From NCBI GenBank assembly GCA_903813345.2, contig CAIIXF020000007.1, positions 24,477,564 to 24,541,563 of the forward strand: a stretch of 64,000 bases of DNA, read 5' to 3'. Positions within the stretch are counted from its first letter, which is position 1; each line of letters opens with the position of its first letter. The stretch is from Owenia fusiformis (taxonomy: Eukaryota > Annelida > Polychaeta > Sabellida > Oweniidae). A program made the translations under genes and the position numbers. This document shows, piece by piece, positions 9,675 through 19,371 of this stretch. The notes beneath the pieces are model-generated. The model did not search any database, was not told the DNA's origin, and saw nothing but the letters and a program-made list of their open reading frames with translations.

Positions 9675-12600
9675 CTAAAAATAGAATTTATTTTTCATAT
9701 ATATACTGTACTTACTTTTTCTAGAAATCAAATGTGAGTAGAAGTACTTAGTCTAATTTAAGCAAATGATGAGATGTCAGAAAAACAATCCTGATTTTCG
9801 TGTTTACATTCAAAATTTGGACATAAATGTTATCATATTTGAAATCTACATCCAAAATTACAAATAAATGTGCGTTTTAAAAAATTGTATATTCATTTTG
9901 TGTGCCTGCCCTGTTATCTGTTAGCCACCTGGTGGTGAAACTGGTAACTAACAACTGACATCTAGGTTATTATGAAAGAAAAATCTTTAATGTAACTAGT
10001 GTCCTAGTTTAGCCTAGAAGACCACAATTCTTATTTTTAGAACTTCAAGATTATTTCTATTTTTTAGAAAATGAATATTTTCATTCAGACCTGTATCTTC
10101 TAAAGACTATGTCACTATGAACAAGTATCATTGGTATGATGCTTTTTAATACTAAATTCTAGCTTCCTTGATTGAGATATTATTTGTCTTGTTCTGACAC
10201 ACAGGATCATTCTTAGTGAAATATGCTAATTCTTCTATTGATCAAGTTATGGGACAGTTATAAAGGGCTGTTTAATCTTTGTTTTAATAACCTATCCTTG
10301 ACTATACAATATATTTATATGGAAGTCAAAAGTCAAACATAAATTAACCAATAGTTCATGAGTACCTAACTTCATGTTTAACTAAACAGTTAAAAAGACT
10401 CTTTTTGCAAACGTGAATATCAATAAACTGCTTCACCTCAAGAACCTACATAATAACAGCGGAAAAAGTAATGTACAACATGCTCATTTTACTTGTTAAT
10501 CAATATTTCCACTTATGCTCAATAATAGATTTATATGTGAATGGCATATGCTCCATATTGATATTTCTTATTGACATCAATAGAAAACAAATCTAAGTTG
10601 TGAATTTATCATGAATTAAAACATTAAGAAATTATGACTTGTAAAAATTAAATGCATGAATGAAAAATGTTTTACAGTAACATGTTTTGAGTTAAAAATA
10701 ACCTTTTAGAAGGACAAAAAGACACACTGTAACAAAAATAGATTTGATTTATCATATTGTATAGTGCTATATACCTGGAGTTATGTTTTATCATTTTGTT
10801 TGAGATTTGTGTAAAAATGAAAGAACCAGGATGTTTAGAAATACAAAAAAAAATACGAAAAAGAGAGCGTGCTTAAGTTTTTAATTTTTGTTTTTTGGTT
10901 GTTTTTTGTATTATTTCATAAATACATTTGGGGGATATGATTTTTGCGTACACGACACGTAAGATGCGTTGCAGTTTTGCGTGAAGATGAAATTAACTGC
11001 GTAAAAATCGTGAAAAACGGCGTTAACGCAAACCTAGTAAAGCTATACTTCAAAAACATCTCAAAATTAACGAAAAGTCCTGTTTTCCCAAGCCCCTATT
11101 CACAGCCCCTGGGGGTCAGGGTGAAAAACTGGGATATATATGAAATACAGATAGATGTTGTGATAAAGGACCCACAGTCCTGTGCTCACACAGTGTTTTG
11201 TGCAGCCAATGATGATTGACTTTATACATGAGTAAGTTCTACTTTTAGTCAAATTTTATAAACACAAGTTGAAAGTTCTACTTCAACAAAGTGTCCAGTA
11301 TTTACAGAAAATTTGACTTTTTGACGTCAAAATCAGCAATTTCTCGGAAACCGGGCGAACTTGGGAAATGACGATGATAGGTCAAATAGGCATTATGGAT
11401 ATGCATAATATGAATGTAGATATGACTCAATCCGAATAGCACTTAATTTGTGCGGCCAATATTGACAGATGGACCAACGGACGGATGAATGCCAGGTCAA
11501 TCCCATAGGTTCACTGTGTGAGCCATATATACTACCAAAATGTCAAATAATAATATTTATTATTTTTGTTAAAAAACGAAAAACATAAAATTTTTGCGAA
11601 AAAATTCCTGCCAATTCTAAACCGGCGGCCATCTTGAAAAAAGATTTTTTACGTAAAACTATTCACCAATATACATCTTTCCACTAAATATGGAGAAAAT
11701 TTGTCGACTAATATTCGAGTTATCTTCTGGACAGACGGATGGACAGACTCACTGACTGACGGATGGATGGAGGGCCTCACTATATCCTTACTGAACTTCG
11801 TTCCTTGGGATGATTATATTCTACTAGCCCTTCGCACTTCATGGAATATCACTTGTGAAGGATGCACGTATTCACCTCAATAGGATTAAATATTCGCCAA
11901 ATCATATGTCCTAACTATTATAATATTTTATGTAATCACCATCATATTTCAGAATACATATACTAACGTGATTCAATGGAAATTTCCTAAAGCATTCAGT
12001 TACTTTATTAGGATTGTACTTTTCCAAAGAAATATGATATTTCATTTGGGCTTTATTTGGATAAAGACCCAACATATAGTTTCATATAATTCTAGTATTC
12101 AAACATTATTTCATTTAATTTCGAAAGTTGTGAAATATATTTTTGGGTCTAGTTATCAAAAATAAACCTCTTTTTTAAAGGCAGCATCATGTGTAAAATA
12201 TTACATTTTTGATAGATATTCTGATGTTTTCAAAAGGTAGGCCAGTTATCTTATCTTTTGACCCCTCACCTATGATGCAAATATATATAGACTTAGGACA
12301 ATGTACATGTATATGAAATTCTTGTTTATTCCAGAATAACATGCAAACTGAGCTATTTGAGGAATAAGTCCTCCATATAATTCATGTTTAGTTTAGTAAG
12401 GGGCTTACTGGGCTTTATGTAGTTTGCTCTTTGTATACATATACTATTCTCCCTCACTTGAAGAATTCTTAAGAAGCTACACTGTACATATAAATCTGGG
12501 AAAAATTAAATATTGGATTTCCCCGACAGCCAGTCATATTCATTACTTATTACCCAGGCCAGAGCTTTATAGGTATATTTTAGATAAATCTGGGAAAAAA

Positions 12601-15600
12601 ACAATTGAAGAAGTTTTAAGGACCAATAGATTTGCTTTTATTTAAAAGTAACACCAAAATGAATGATTTTGGGAGTGAAAGAAAATGTGTTAAAGTACCC
12701 TGGGTCATCTGTCACATATACCAAAGACCATTAGTAATGGCCTATTTATACCTTTTCATGTGGAAACAACGCTGTTTTCACTATGGGAGTTTCTTTTTAA
12801 AGCAAACATCACAAATGTGCTCTATTCCCTGACCTCTCTCATATGTGACCTGACATTACAGATAACTACCATATTCTGGTAAAAGGCACATTTCAACATT
12901 TAACTTTGTGGAATAAGACACCCCTTAATTTCATGATTTTCTTTTTAACCTCTTGACTACCCGGAGTGATGAGATTTCTCTCGAAAGTGTAATTTACTTG
13001 TGAACTTTTTAATGCATAACGAAGCATTTGGTTTATCGTAACTAAGATTCATATTCAAGGTTTTATTAAGTAATATAAGAGAAATATCTGATCGCTAACA
13101 TCAGAAGTATGAACTTATGAAGCATTGATCAGAAGGTTTGTTTTGTATTTTTGATACGCCCCCGGGACTTTCATTTGAGAAAAGGCAATAAAGTATGTCA
13201 AATTTGATTGGCCTCATAAGCGATTAAATAACATTCAACGAAAATACCGGTTCTTTACTGACCCTGAAATAAGATGACAAAAACTTTGAAATATGAATTT
13301 ATTTTCATGAAATTGGGCAGAAATGTTGCAAAAATACAAATATGTCACACGTAAATTGTGTCATCTAAGCCATGAAGCAATGGTTTGTTATATGTACTCT
13401 ATGTTGACCAAGAGGTGGACTGGTCAACCGGGCTGGTGACTTTCGAAAGCGAACTGGTCTGTATCAAAAGTAACTGGTCCCGAGCGCTCGGGCCAACGCT
13501 TATGACGCACCCTGGTCAGTACACTAAATCTTCAAGCAGGCACAGTCAATGGTCAATGTATTCAAATACTACAAATATCATTTCCTGACATTTGAATAAA
13601 TACTAAACCTATTTGCTCACAAATATTTGATTATTTGCTTCATTCTCCAATGTCAATCATCCCAGCATATCATTCAGTGAAATAATGCCTCCTCTAGCAG
13701 ACAAATTTGAGATTAATTTAAGTGATGTTCAGCCCCTATATTGTTGCTTTATTGATCTGAAAAAAGCCTTTGATTTAATTGATAGAAACATGCTCATATA
13801 TAAACTTATTCAAAGAGGCATCACAGGTAATATGTTAAACGTCATTAAATCAATGTATTCTAAATCAAAATCTTGCGTTAGGACTGATGCTGGTATCACA
13901 GATACATTCACAAATGAGGTTGGTATAATTCAAGGTGGAACCCTTAGTACTTTCCTCTTCAAATTATTCATATCAGATGTAAAGGATGCTCTAAACACTG
14001 AATATGGTACCTTCATTAATGATCTTTCAATAACACATCTTGCATGGGCTGATGATATTGTGCTCTGCGCTCCAAATCCAAGTTATTTACAAAAACTTTT
14101 GCATGCTTTTGAAGATTACTGTAATTCTTGGCGCCTTGTTATAAACTGTAAAAAGACTAAAGTTCTTGTCTTTGGAAAGAAGAAAAATACACCTATAATT
14201 AACTTTTCTATCCTCAATCAAACAATTGAAGAAGTATCAGAGTATAAATATTTAGGCTGCATTCTTTCTACCAAAAATCTCAAGTCAAATTCAAATCATT
14301 TAGCTCAAAAAGCAACAAAAGCCATATTTAAGCTTAGAGGCTATTACAAAGTACTAGGTAATCTACCAGTAGACGTAGCACTAAATCTTTTTGATAAATT
14401 GATTCTACCAATACTTGAATATGGTAATGAAGTACTTGCACAATCTAAAAGTTTTGAGATCATAGAAAAATTACAACTGAGATTTTTAAAGCAACTTTTA
14501 CATGTTAAAACACAAACTTCAAATCTAGCAATACTTGGTGAATTTGGAAGGTATCCCCTCATTATAAGAATGAAAGTTCAAAAAATAAAATATTGGTGTC
14601 GATTACTTACTCTTCAATCTCAACACAAACTTAATATAGCGTATCAACAGAACCTTCAAATCTATCATTGCGGTGGGAAATCATGGGTGTCACAAATCCA
14701 AAATATTTTGAAAGAATGTGATTTACAAGATATGTGGGATAATCATTTAAAATCTGATATTGACATTCAGTCATATTTAACACTTCATCTTAAAGTATCA
14801 AATAAATTAAGATCTCTTTACAAAAACCAATGGCTTGCTCTAATCAATGATCACTCAAAAAACCCATGCCTGAGAACATATTCTTTATTCAAAGTTGAAT
14901 TCAAAAAAGAGCCTTTGCTTATGATAAAAAACAGCAAACTTAGAAACATATTATGCAAAATAAGGCTAAGTAACCACAAATTAGAAATTGAAATAGGTAG
15001 ACACAAAAAGAAAGATGGACAAAAGATACAACTAAAAGATAGACTCTGTTTAAATTGTAACCTAAATCAAATAGAAGATGAACTACATTTAATTTTTTAC
15101 TGCCCTTCTTATACAAACCAGAGAGCAATATTCTTCAAAACACTAGCTGAAAATATTCCTATTAGCACCTTAATGCCTGAATTTTTAATAAAGGAGATCA
15201 TGAACAGCAAAATTAACATATTAAAATATTTTGCCAAATTCCTCATAGATTGTAACAATGTAAGAGCATTCATATCTAGTCTCTAACATTGTATCAGTTT
15301 GTAAATATTTGTAAATTTATTTTGTATCATAGAATGTACATTTTGTAGCAATCATGTTTGTCAAGCCTATTTGAAAAGGTGTTTCCAGTCTGAATGTATA
15401 CATCAACACTACATTAGAATCATGATGTAATGATTTTGTATTTTTCCATTTTGCTTATGACTGTATATTTGTATATAAAACACATGTAAATAACTGTATA
15501 GTGACCCATGTGTCGGAGAGACTGACATATATAAGAGTCAATAAAAGAATATATATAGGGTGTCTCAAAAAAATGTACCCAAAAGTATATCAACAGCATA

Positions 15601-18600
15601 GACAAACCAATCAATATTTTCAGACATTTTTTACATGGTCTTGTAGATAAAAGATGAAAGTTTTTTCCCCTATACACAGTTTTTAATTCAATTTTGCCTT
15701 TTTGATACTTTAACCCGTTACCTTTTACACCACATATCCAATGCAACCTCATATTTTGATGACAGTCTGCATCCTTACTACTACATCGTTCATCACATTT
15801 GATATTTCTGGTGGAATGTTTTGATTTCTGTTTGGATGCTGGCCTTAAGTTGTTCTAGGTTTCTTAGCTTGGGTTTAGCATAAAAATGGTCCTTCAAATA
15901 GCCTCAGAGAAAAAAGTATGGGCCGTCAAATGTGGTGAATAGGGAGGCCCTCACAATGTCTTATAGCCTCCTTATACGGAGAGGTCAGAGGTTCAAGAAA
16001 CTGTATTGGTTGGGATTCTAGTGTAGCCTTTGTTGTGTGTATCAATTTGAGACCACCGTGTTTTCATTTGGATATCATTTGGTCTCCAGGCTAGCCTGCC
16101 TAACTCTCGAAGGTAACTCCTGAATCATTTGCCGATAATTGACCTGATTATCTGTGTTTGTTCTGCCATCGTCATCGTCAAACATCTTTCTCTGTGGCTA
16201 TTTGAAGGAGTGTTTAATGCTCATTCCAAGCAAAAAGACCTAGAACAACTTAAGGGCAACACCCAAAGAGAAATCCAAAACATTCCACCGGAATTATTAT
16301 CAAATGTGATTAACAATGTAGCAGTAAGGATACAGGCTGTCATCGAAATATGAGGTTACATTGATTATGTGGTGTAAAGGGCAAAAGGTTAAAGCAACAA
16401 ATAAAAATAAAAATGGTGTGTTGGGGAGAAAACTTTCATGTTTTGGCTACATGACCATGCAAAAAATGTCTGAAAATATTGATTGGTTAATCTGTGGTCT
16501 TGATATACTTTTGGGTACATTTTTTTGAGACACCCTGTATATACATGTATGCTTTTACCCCGGGGGTTTCACTCTAATATACCTTTTAATACCTATGTGG
16601 CGCGCCAAAGACCCCCTTTTTGAGCATTTTTTCCATGTCAATTTCCTCTCAAGATTGAAAGTTTCCATGTATACTTCCTGTCAATTGATTTTACCAATTT
16701 ATTATCATTTTTTGTAGAAAAACCGATTTTTGACTTAAAAAGGGCTCGAAGTCTCTTCGAAAAATGTTCCATGTTTTTTTCCTCTCAGATTGCCCAAGTT
16801 CCATGATTTATGCCCTTAGCCAAAATTGCCTGTGCACATACCTACCCAAATTATTATGGGTTCAACCCCCCCCCCCACTCACTGTGTGCACTTATTCACT
16901 GTGTGTGTGGGTCAGTTTTGGCATTTGTAGAGAAAGTGTAAGCAAATTTCATTTTTAAACAGAAACAGAGTTAAATATTAAATGTAGAGTTAACACTGTG
17001 AGGCTAGGATGTATCCCATGTGGGTACTGAGTGACTTTTTTTAACTTCAGTTCAGTTGAGTCTCAATACTCTTCAGGCATTATTTCGATACTTAAAACAT
17101 GGTCAGAATCGCTTGCAAATCGCAGATATTGAGCTTGAAGCACAAATTTCATATTTTGGGCCAAAACTCTGCTGTAGGACATGGCCTCATATTTATTTAT
17201 AGATCGTCAAGCAATCGTTAAAAAAATTTCAGACAAATTACAAAAATATGAAAGTTGAATAAACATAAGATATCACTGAGCAAAGCCCCTGCCATGAGAA
17301 AAAAATTATTTAGTATTTTCTAAGTTACAGGACTTCATTCTATTAGGCCTAGACTATATCCTATTTAGTCTGAATTATATTGTTGGATACATACTACTAT
17401 TAGGCCTAGATTATCCCGTTCCCGGACTATGGTCCTGTGAACATCTCAATCTTTTGCCTGTGCGATTACAACATGGGAGAATTTTTTACTCATCTTACAC
17501 TTCAGATACCTACTTCAATAGATTCCTTGGTAATTTAGCATTCTTTTCGTGTAGTTGAATCCACAATTGTCTGGGTTTATCGGCAGAACGAAGACATTTT
17601 CGTTTTTGATCGCAATATTTGCGTGTAACATTTAACTTATTTCAACCGTCAAATTCCTCCATATTGGTACTTCCGGGCTACATCCGGGACAGCCAAACGG
17701 GGGATTCCCCTTTTAAATCCAACCGCCATTTTGAAAAGTGATGGAATCTCTCTCGATGAAAAAGAGAAAATGTTCCCGTTCTGCCGATATACCCAGACAA
17801 TCGGCGGTTCCAATATATTAGAAGTTACATCTTGAGTTCTATAATGCATTGAGGTAGGTATCTTAAGTGTAAGGGGCGTAGATAATTCTCACAAGTTGTA
17901 ATCGTACAGGCAAATGAATGCGCTCAAAGCACAGATATTGGCCAGATTAATTTGTAGTAGGATCTCATAGGCTCAAAGAATAATTCACAAGATACGACAC
18001 TAAATTGGAAAATTTCAAAAAAATATGACCACCTTTTAAAAATGTTTCTTATACAAAATGGTACCTGCTTCCCCATGACAGATTTTGCACTCATATTATA
18101 GCTGAGATCTTCATCTTTCTATTTCTACTTGTTTGGTTCGAGTAAATAACCTATGGATGCAGTTATCTGACTTTTAATGCGGCGAATATTTTTCACGAGA
18201 TCCGGACTCTTGTGTGTCCAAATATCATTGTACTGATGACGTCACATTTCTGGAACAACGGGAGCACCATTCAGATTTGGACAGACAAGAGTCCGGCGAT
18301 AAAATATCACTGTTTTGGCCTCTTATCAACGCAGACTTGCTTGAATAACGGTCATTGGTGATAAAAAAGTTAAAGAATAACAAGATGCTTCGAATGAGGT
18401 ATGATTTGTCTCATATTTTTCAGAAATGGCTCCATAATCGTCATTTTAAAATTTGAAATTTTCTGAGGTGTCTCATCTTGAGGAATATTTATTGAGCTAC
18501 TGATCTTACTACAAAAAAATCTTGCCGGGATCTATGGCTCAGTGCAGGACTATAGTCCGGGAACGGGATAAGGCCTAGATATTAGATAAGTCTTATTATT

Positions 18601-18913
18601 GGAATTTCGCAATGGAAAATTACCAGCTGATATATCCTTGCTGATAGAGATTTTGACTGTCATCTTGACAAAGTCACATATGAAATTATTCAATAATCAC
18701 TGTATCTTACCTGTGAGGGTCAAATTTAGCATATTTTCTCCAATCCCTTGGTCTACTTGTATAGGCTCCCAGTACAGCCTTCACATGTTCAACATTGATT
18801 CTGTCCTCCTGGAACACTTTTTGCAATTCAGCTATTAATTCTTCCAAAGTGTTTATTTCAGGAATAATTGGTATTTGTGTATATTCTTCAGTCATCTCTT
18901 TATCACATTCCAT
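9439..18913 (-). CDS. CDO1: Cysteine dioxygenase, 5' half of gene (exons 1-2)
   Basis: Cysteine dioxygenase is a cytosolic non-haem iron enzyme that oxidises L-cysteine to cysteine sulfinate, the entry to taurine and sulfate formation. Two exons join exactly: 18711-18913 and 9439-9674, both with GT-AG borders, and the split codon AG|A restores Arg in FDPHRYTRNLVD, which aligns with human FDQYRYTRNLVD. Residues 97 and 99 (IHSH) match the first two iron ligands, Cys104 matches the cysteine of the Cys-Tyr cofactor and Arg71 the substrate-binding arginine. The third iron histidine and the partner tyrosine are encoded further left, outside the window. The 9-kb intron 1 contains a LINE and a mariner derivative. 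It is head-to-head with AP3S. Confidence 0.92.
9675..10929. other. CDO1 intron 1, 3' part, no other feature
   Basis: AT-rich intronic sequence with frequent stops on both strands; no RNA gene or repeat of note that I can define. Confidence 0.45.
10930..11820 (+). repeat. Interspersed repeat, same family as 1258-2035 (copy C)
   Basis: Two blocks match copy A. CAGCCCCTGGGGGTCAGG near 11100 corresponds to the same motif near 1687. The stretch 11540-11815, with CGGCGGCCATCTTGAAAA, then CCAATATACATCTTTCCACT, a GGACAGACGGA tail and CTATATCC, corresponds to 1740-2030. Intervening sequence differs, so it is a diverged or chimeric copy. Lies inside CDO1 intron 1. Confidence 0.6.
11821..13684. other. 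CDO1 intron 1, no gene recognised
   Basis: Open frames here are short and lack splice or family support. Around 13410-13525 there are several CTGGTC repeats in a locally GC-richer patch, perhaps the edge of an old element broken by the LINE that follows. Confidence 0.4.
13685..15286 (+). CDS. LINE reverse transcriptase, 5'-truncated, in CDO1 intron 1
   Basis: An uninterrupted 533-codon frame. Motif A is YCCFIDLKKAFDLIDR, motif C is LAWADDIVLCA (catalytic DD kept, with W in place of the usual Y/F), and motif B is GIIQGGTLSTFLF, where the usual QGD.LSP has become QGGTLST. The thumb region includes ILPILEYGNEV, and near the C-terminus CLNCN...DELHLIFYCPSY fits the zinc-finger-like tail. The sequence before PLYCCFID does not look like the usual early RT block, so the 5' end is lost near 13690. 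It is antisense to CDO1. The open frame suggests a recent copy, but the altered motif B makes activity doubtful. Confidence 0.87.
   Translation: MPPLADKFEINLSDVQPLYCCFIDLKKAFDLIDRNMLIYKLIQRGITGNMLNVIKSMYSKSKSCVRTDAGITDTFTNEVGIIQGGTLSTFLFKLFISDVKDALNTEYGTFINDLSITHLAWADDIVLCAPNPSYLQKLLHAFEDYCNSWRLVINCKKTKVLVFGKKKNTPIINFSILNQTIEEVSEYKYLGCILSTKNLKSNSNHLAQKATKAIFKLRGYYKVLGNLPVDVALNLFDKLILPILEYGNEVLAQSKSFEIIEKLQLRFLKQLLHVKTQTSNLAILGEFGRYPLIIRMKVQKIKYWCRLLTLQSQHKLNIAYQQNLQIYHCGGKSWVSQIQNILKECDLQDMWDNHLKSDIDIQSYLTLHLKVSNKLRSLYKNQWLALINDHSKNPCLRTYSLFKVEFKKEPLLMIKNSKLRNILCKIRLSNHKLEIEIGRHKKKDGQKIQLKDRLCLNCNLNQIEDELHLIFYCPSYTNQRAIFFKTLAENIPISTLMPEFLIKEIMNSKINILKYFAKFLIDCNNVRAFISSL
15287..15555 (+). mobile_element. 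3' UTR and end of the LINE at 13685
   Basis: Follows the RT stop codon. Contains repeated TTTGTAAAT words and ends in AGTCAATAAAAGAATATATA, a polyadenylation-like signal with a short A/T tail. The next element (15556) begins directly in this tail, in its TA-rich sequence. Confidence 0.55.
15556..16537. mobile_element. Palindromic Tc1/mariner derivative, transposase 3' end in both arms (copy 1)
   Basis: The ends are TAGGGTGTCTCAAAAAAATG and its inverse, and the match runs on through CCCAAAAGTATATCAA for about 90 bp, flanked by TA. On the plus strand 16210-16350 reads DLEQLKGNTQREIQNIPPEL...VAVRIQAVIE, like the C-terminal end of mariner-type transposases (LKxxIxxEIxxIPPEML...NVxxRLQxCI). The minus strand of the left arm (about 15900 to 15745) reads LRNLEQLKASIQTEIKTFHQ, the same region again. 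Both arms thus derive from one end of the parent, joined head to head. No catalytic triad remains. Confidence 0.78.
16538..17397. other. CDO1 intron 1, no gene recognised
   Basis: Stop-rich. Contains a short C run near 16867 and a TATTAGGCCTAGA block near 17340 that is repeated at 17398, at the edge of the next element. Confidence 0.4.
17398..18590. mobile_element. Foldback element with TAGGCCTAGA...CCCGTTCCCGGACTAT ends
   Basis: ATCCCGTTCCCGGACTAT at 17413-17430 is mirrored by ATAGTCCGGGAACGGGAT at 18552-18569, with AGGCCTAGAT just outside on each side. Nested inside are two further inverted pairs. One is 17505-17600 against 17755-17875 (TCTGGGTTTATCGGCAGAAC versus GTTCTGCCGATATACCCAGA). 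The other is around CGGACTCTTGTGTGTCCAAAT near 18207 against a mirrored copy near 18275. No transposase frame. Lies in CDO1 intron 1. Confidence 0.6.
18711..18913 (-). CDS. CDO1: CDO1 exon 1 (residues 1-68)
   Basis: Starts at a real ATG (18913-18911) and ends at the donor AG|GTAAGATAC. It encodes the N-terminal helix region: NTLEELIAELQKVFQ aligns with the helix of vertebrate CDO1, and AKFDPHR is the conserved end. The protein is about 11 residues longer at the N-terminus than human CDO1. Confidence 0.92.
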
Positions 18914-19020
18914 TGTTTCATGAGATTTACTGACGATTTACAAAGGTTATTCAGTTTAAAAACGGAGCAACTGCAACTTCAAATTTCGTTCCCTTTCGTG
19001 TTTTTGTGTACTATTTCTGA

Positions 19021-19028
19021 TCACGTGA
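19021..19028. promoter_or_regulatory. TCACGTGA E-box (M-box/CLEAR-like)
   Basis: A palindromic TCACGTGA embedded in GATCACGTGATT, about 110 bp upstream of the CDO1 start codon. The core CACGTG is bound by bHLH-Zip factors of the MiT/TFE, USF and Myc groups. Confidence 0.5.
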
Positions 19029-19218
19029 TTACTGTCATGACTCAAGTTCAGTTTATTTTCTTATCGTGATTTATTGTTATGTCGCTTACGAAAATCATAA
19101 AAAACTGTTTGATAAATATTTTCATTCATTTCAAATATCAATTAAATCTTTAGAATTAATCAAAAATGCAGTAACATTCTGAGATGTAGCATAACTCTGA
19201 TTGTCATGATTATTCTGG

Positions 19219-19228
19219 GTCACGTGAC
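19219..19228. promoter_or_regulatory. Perfect CLEAR motif GTCACGTGAC
   Basis: GTCACGTGAC matches the ten-base palindromic CLEAR consensus through which TFEB-type factors drive lysosomal genes. It sits 75-84 bp before the AP3S start codon. AP-3 sorts cargo to lysosomes and related organelles, so the site fits the neighbour's role; function is inferred only. Confidence 0.6.
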
Positions 19229-19302
19229 ATCAACTTTTATCCGATGAAACAAAACTTGTCATATTTTTCCCATCTATACCTTACAGAGTCTGTGCAGTCA
19301 GC

Positions 19303-19371
19303 ATGATAAAGGCAATACTAGTTTTCAACAATCATGGAAAGCCACGGATGTCAAAGTTTTACCAATATTAT
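19303..19371 (+). CDS. AP3S: AP3S exon 1 (residues 1-23)
   Basis: ATG at 19303 begins the conserved first beta-strand of adaptor small chains, MIKAILVFNNHGKPRMSKFY, and ends at TAT|GTAAGT in phase 0. The human start is MIQAILVFNNHGKPR, so the start is secure. Confidence 0.95.

Larger units (their letters stand above)
18914..19302. promoter_or_regulatory. Shared divergent promoter region of CDO1 and AP3S
   Basis: The CDO1 start codon (minus) and the AP3S start codon (plus) are only 389 bp apart, pointing away from each other. The gap lacks other genes and must hold both transcription starts or at least both 5' UTRs. It contains two CACGTG cores (see separate entries), one near each side. No clear TATA box is seen in a decisive position. 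Confidence 0.75.

Noticed and set aside
12424-12645. Frame ending ELYRYILDKSGKKTIEEVLRTNRF
   Set aside because: It looks protein-like by composition, but I could not match it to a family and there are no splice or element borders to support it.
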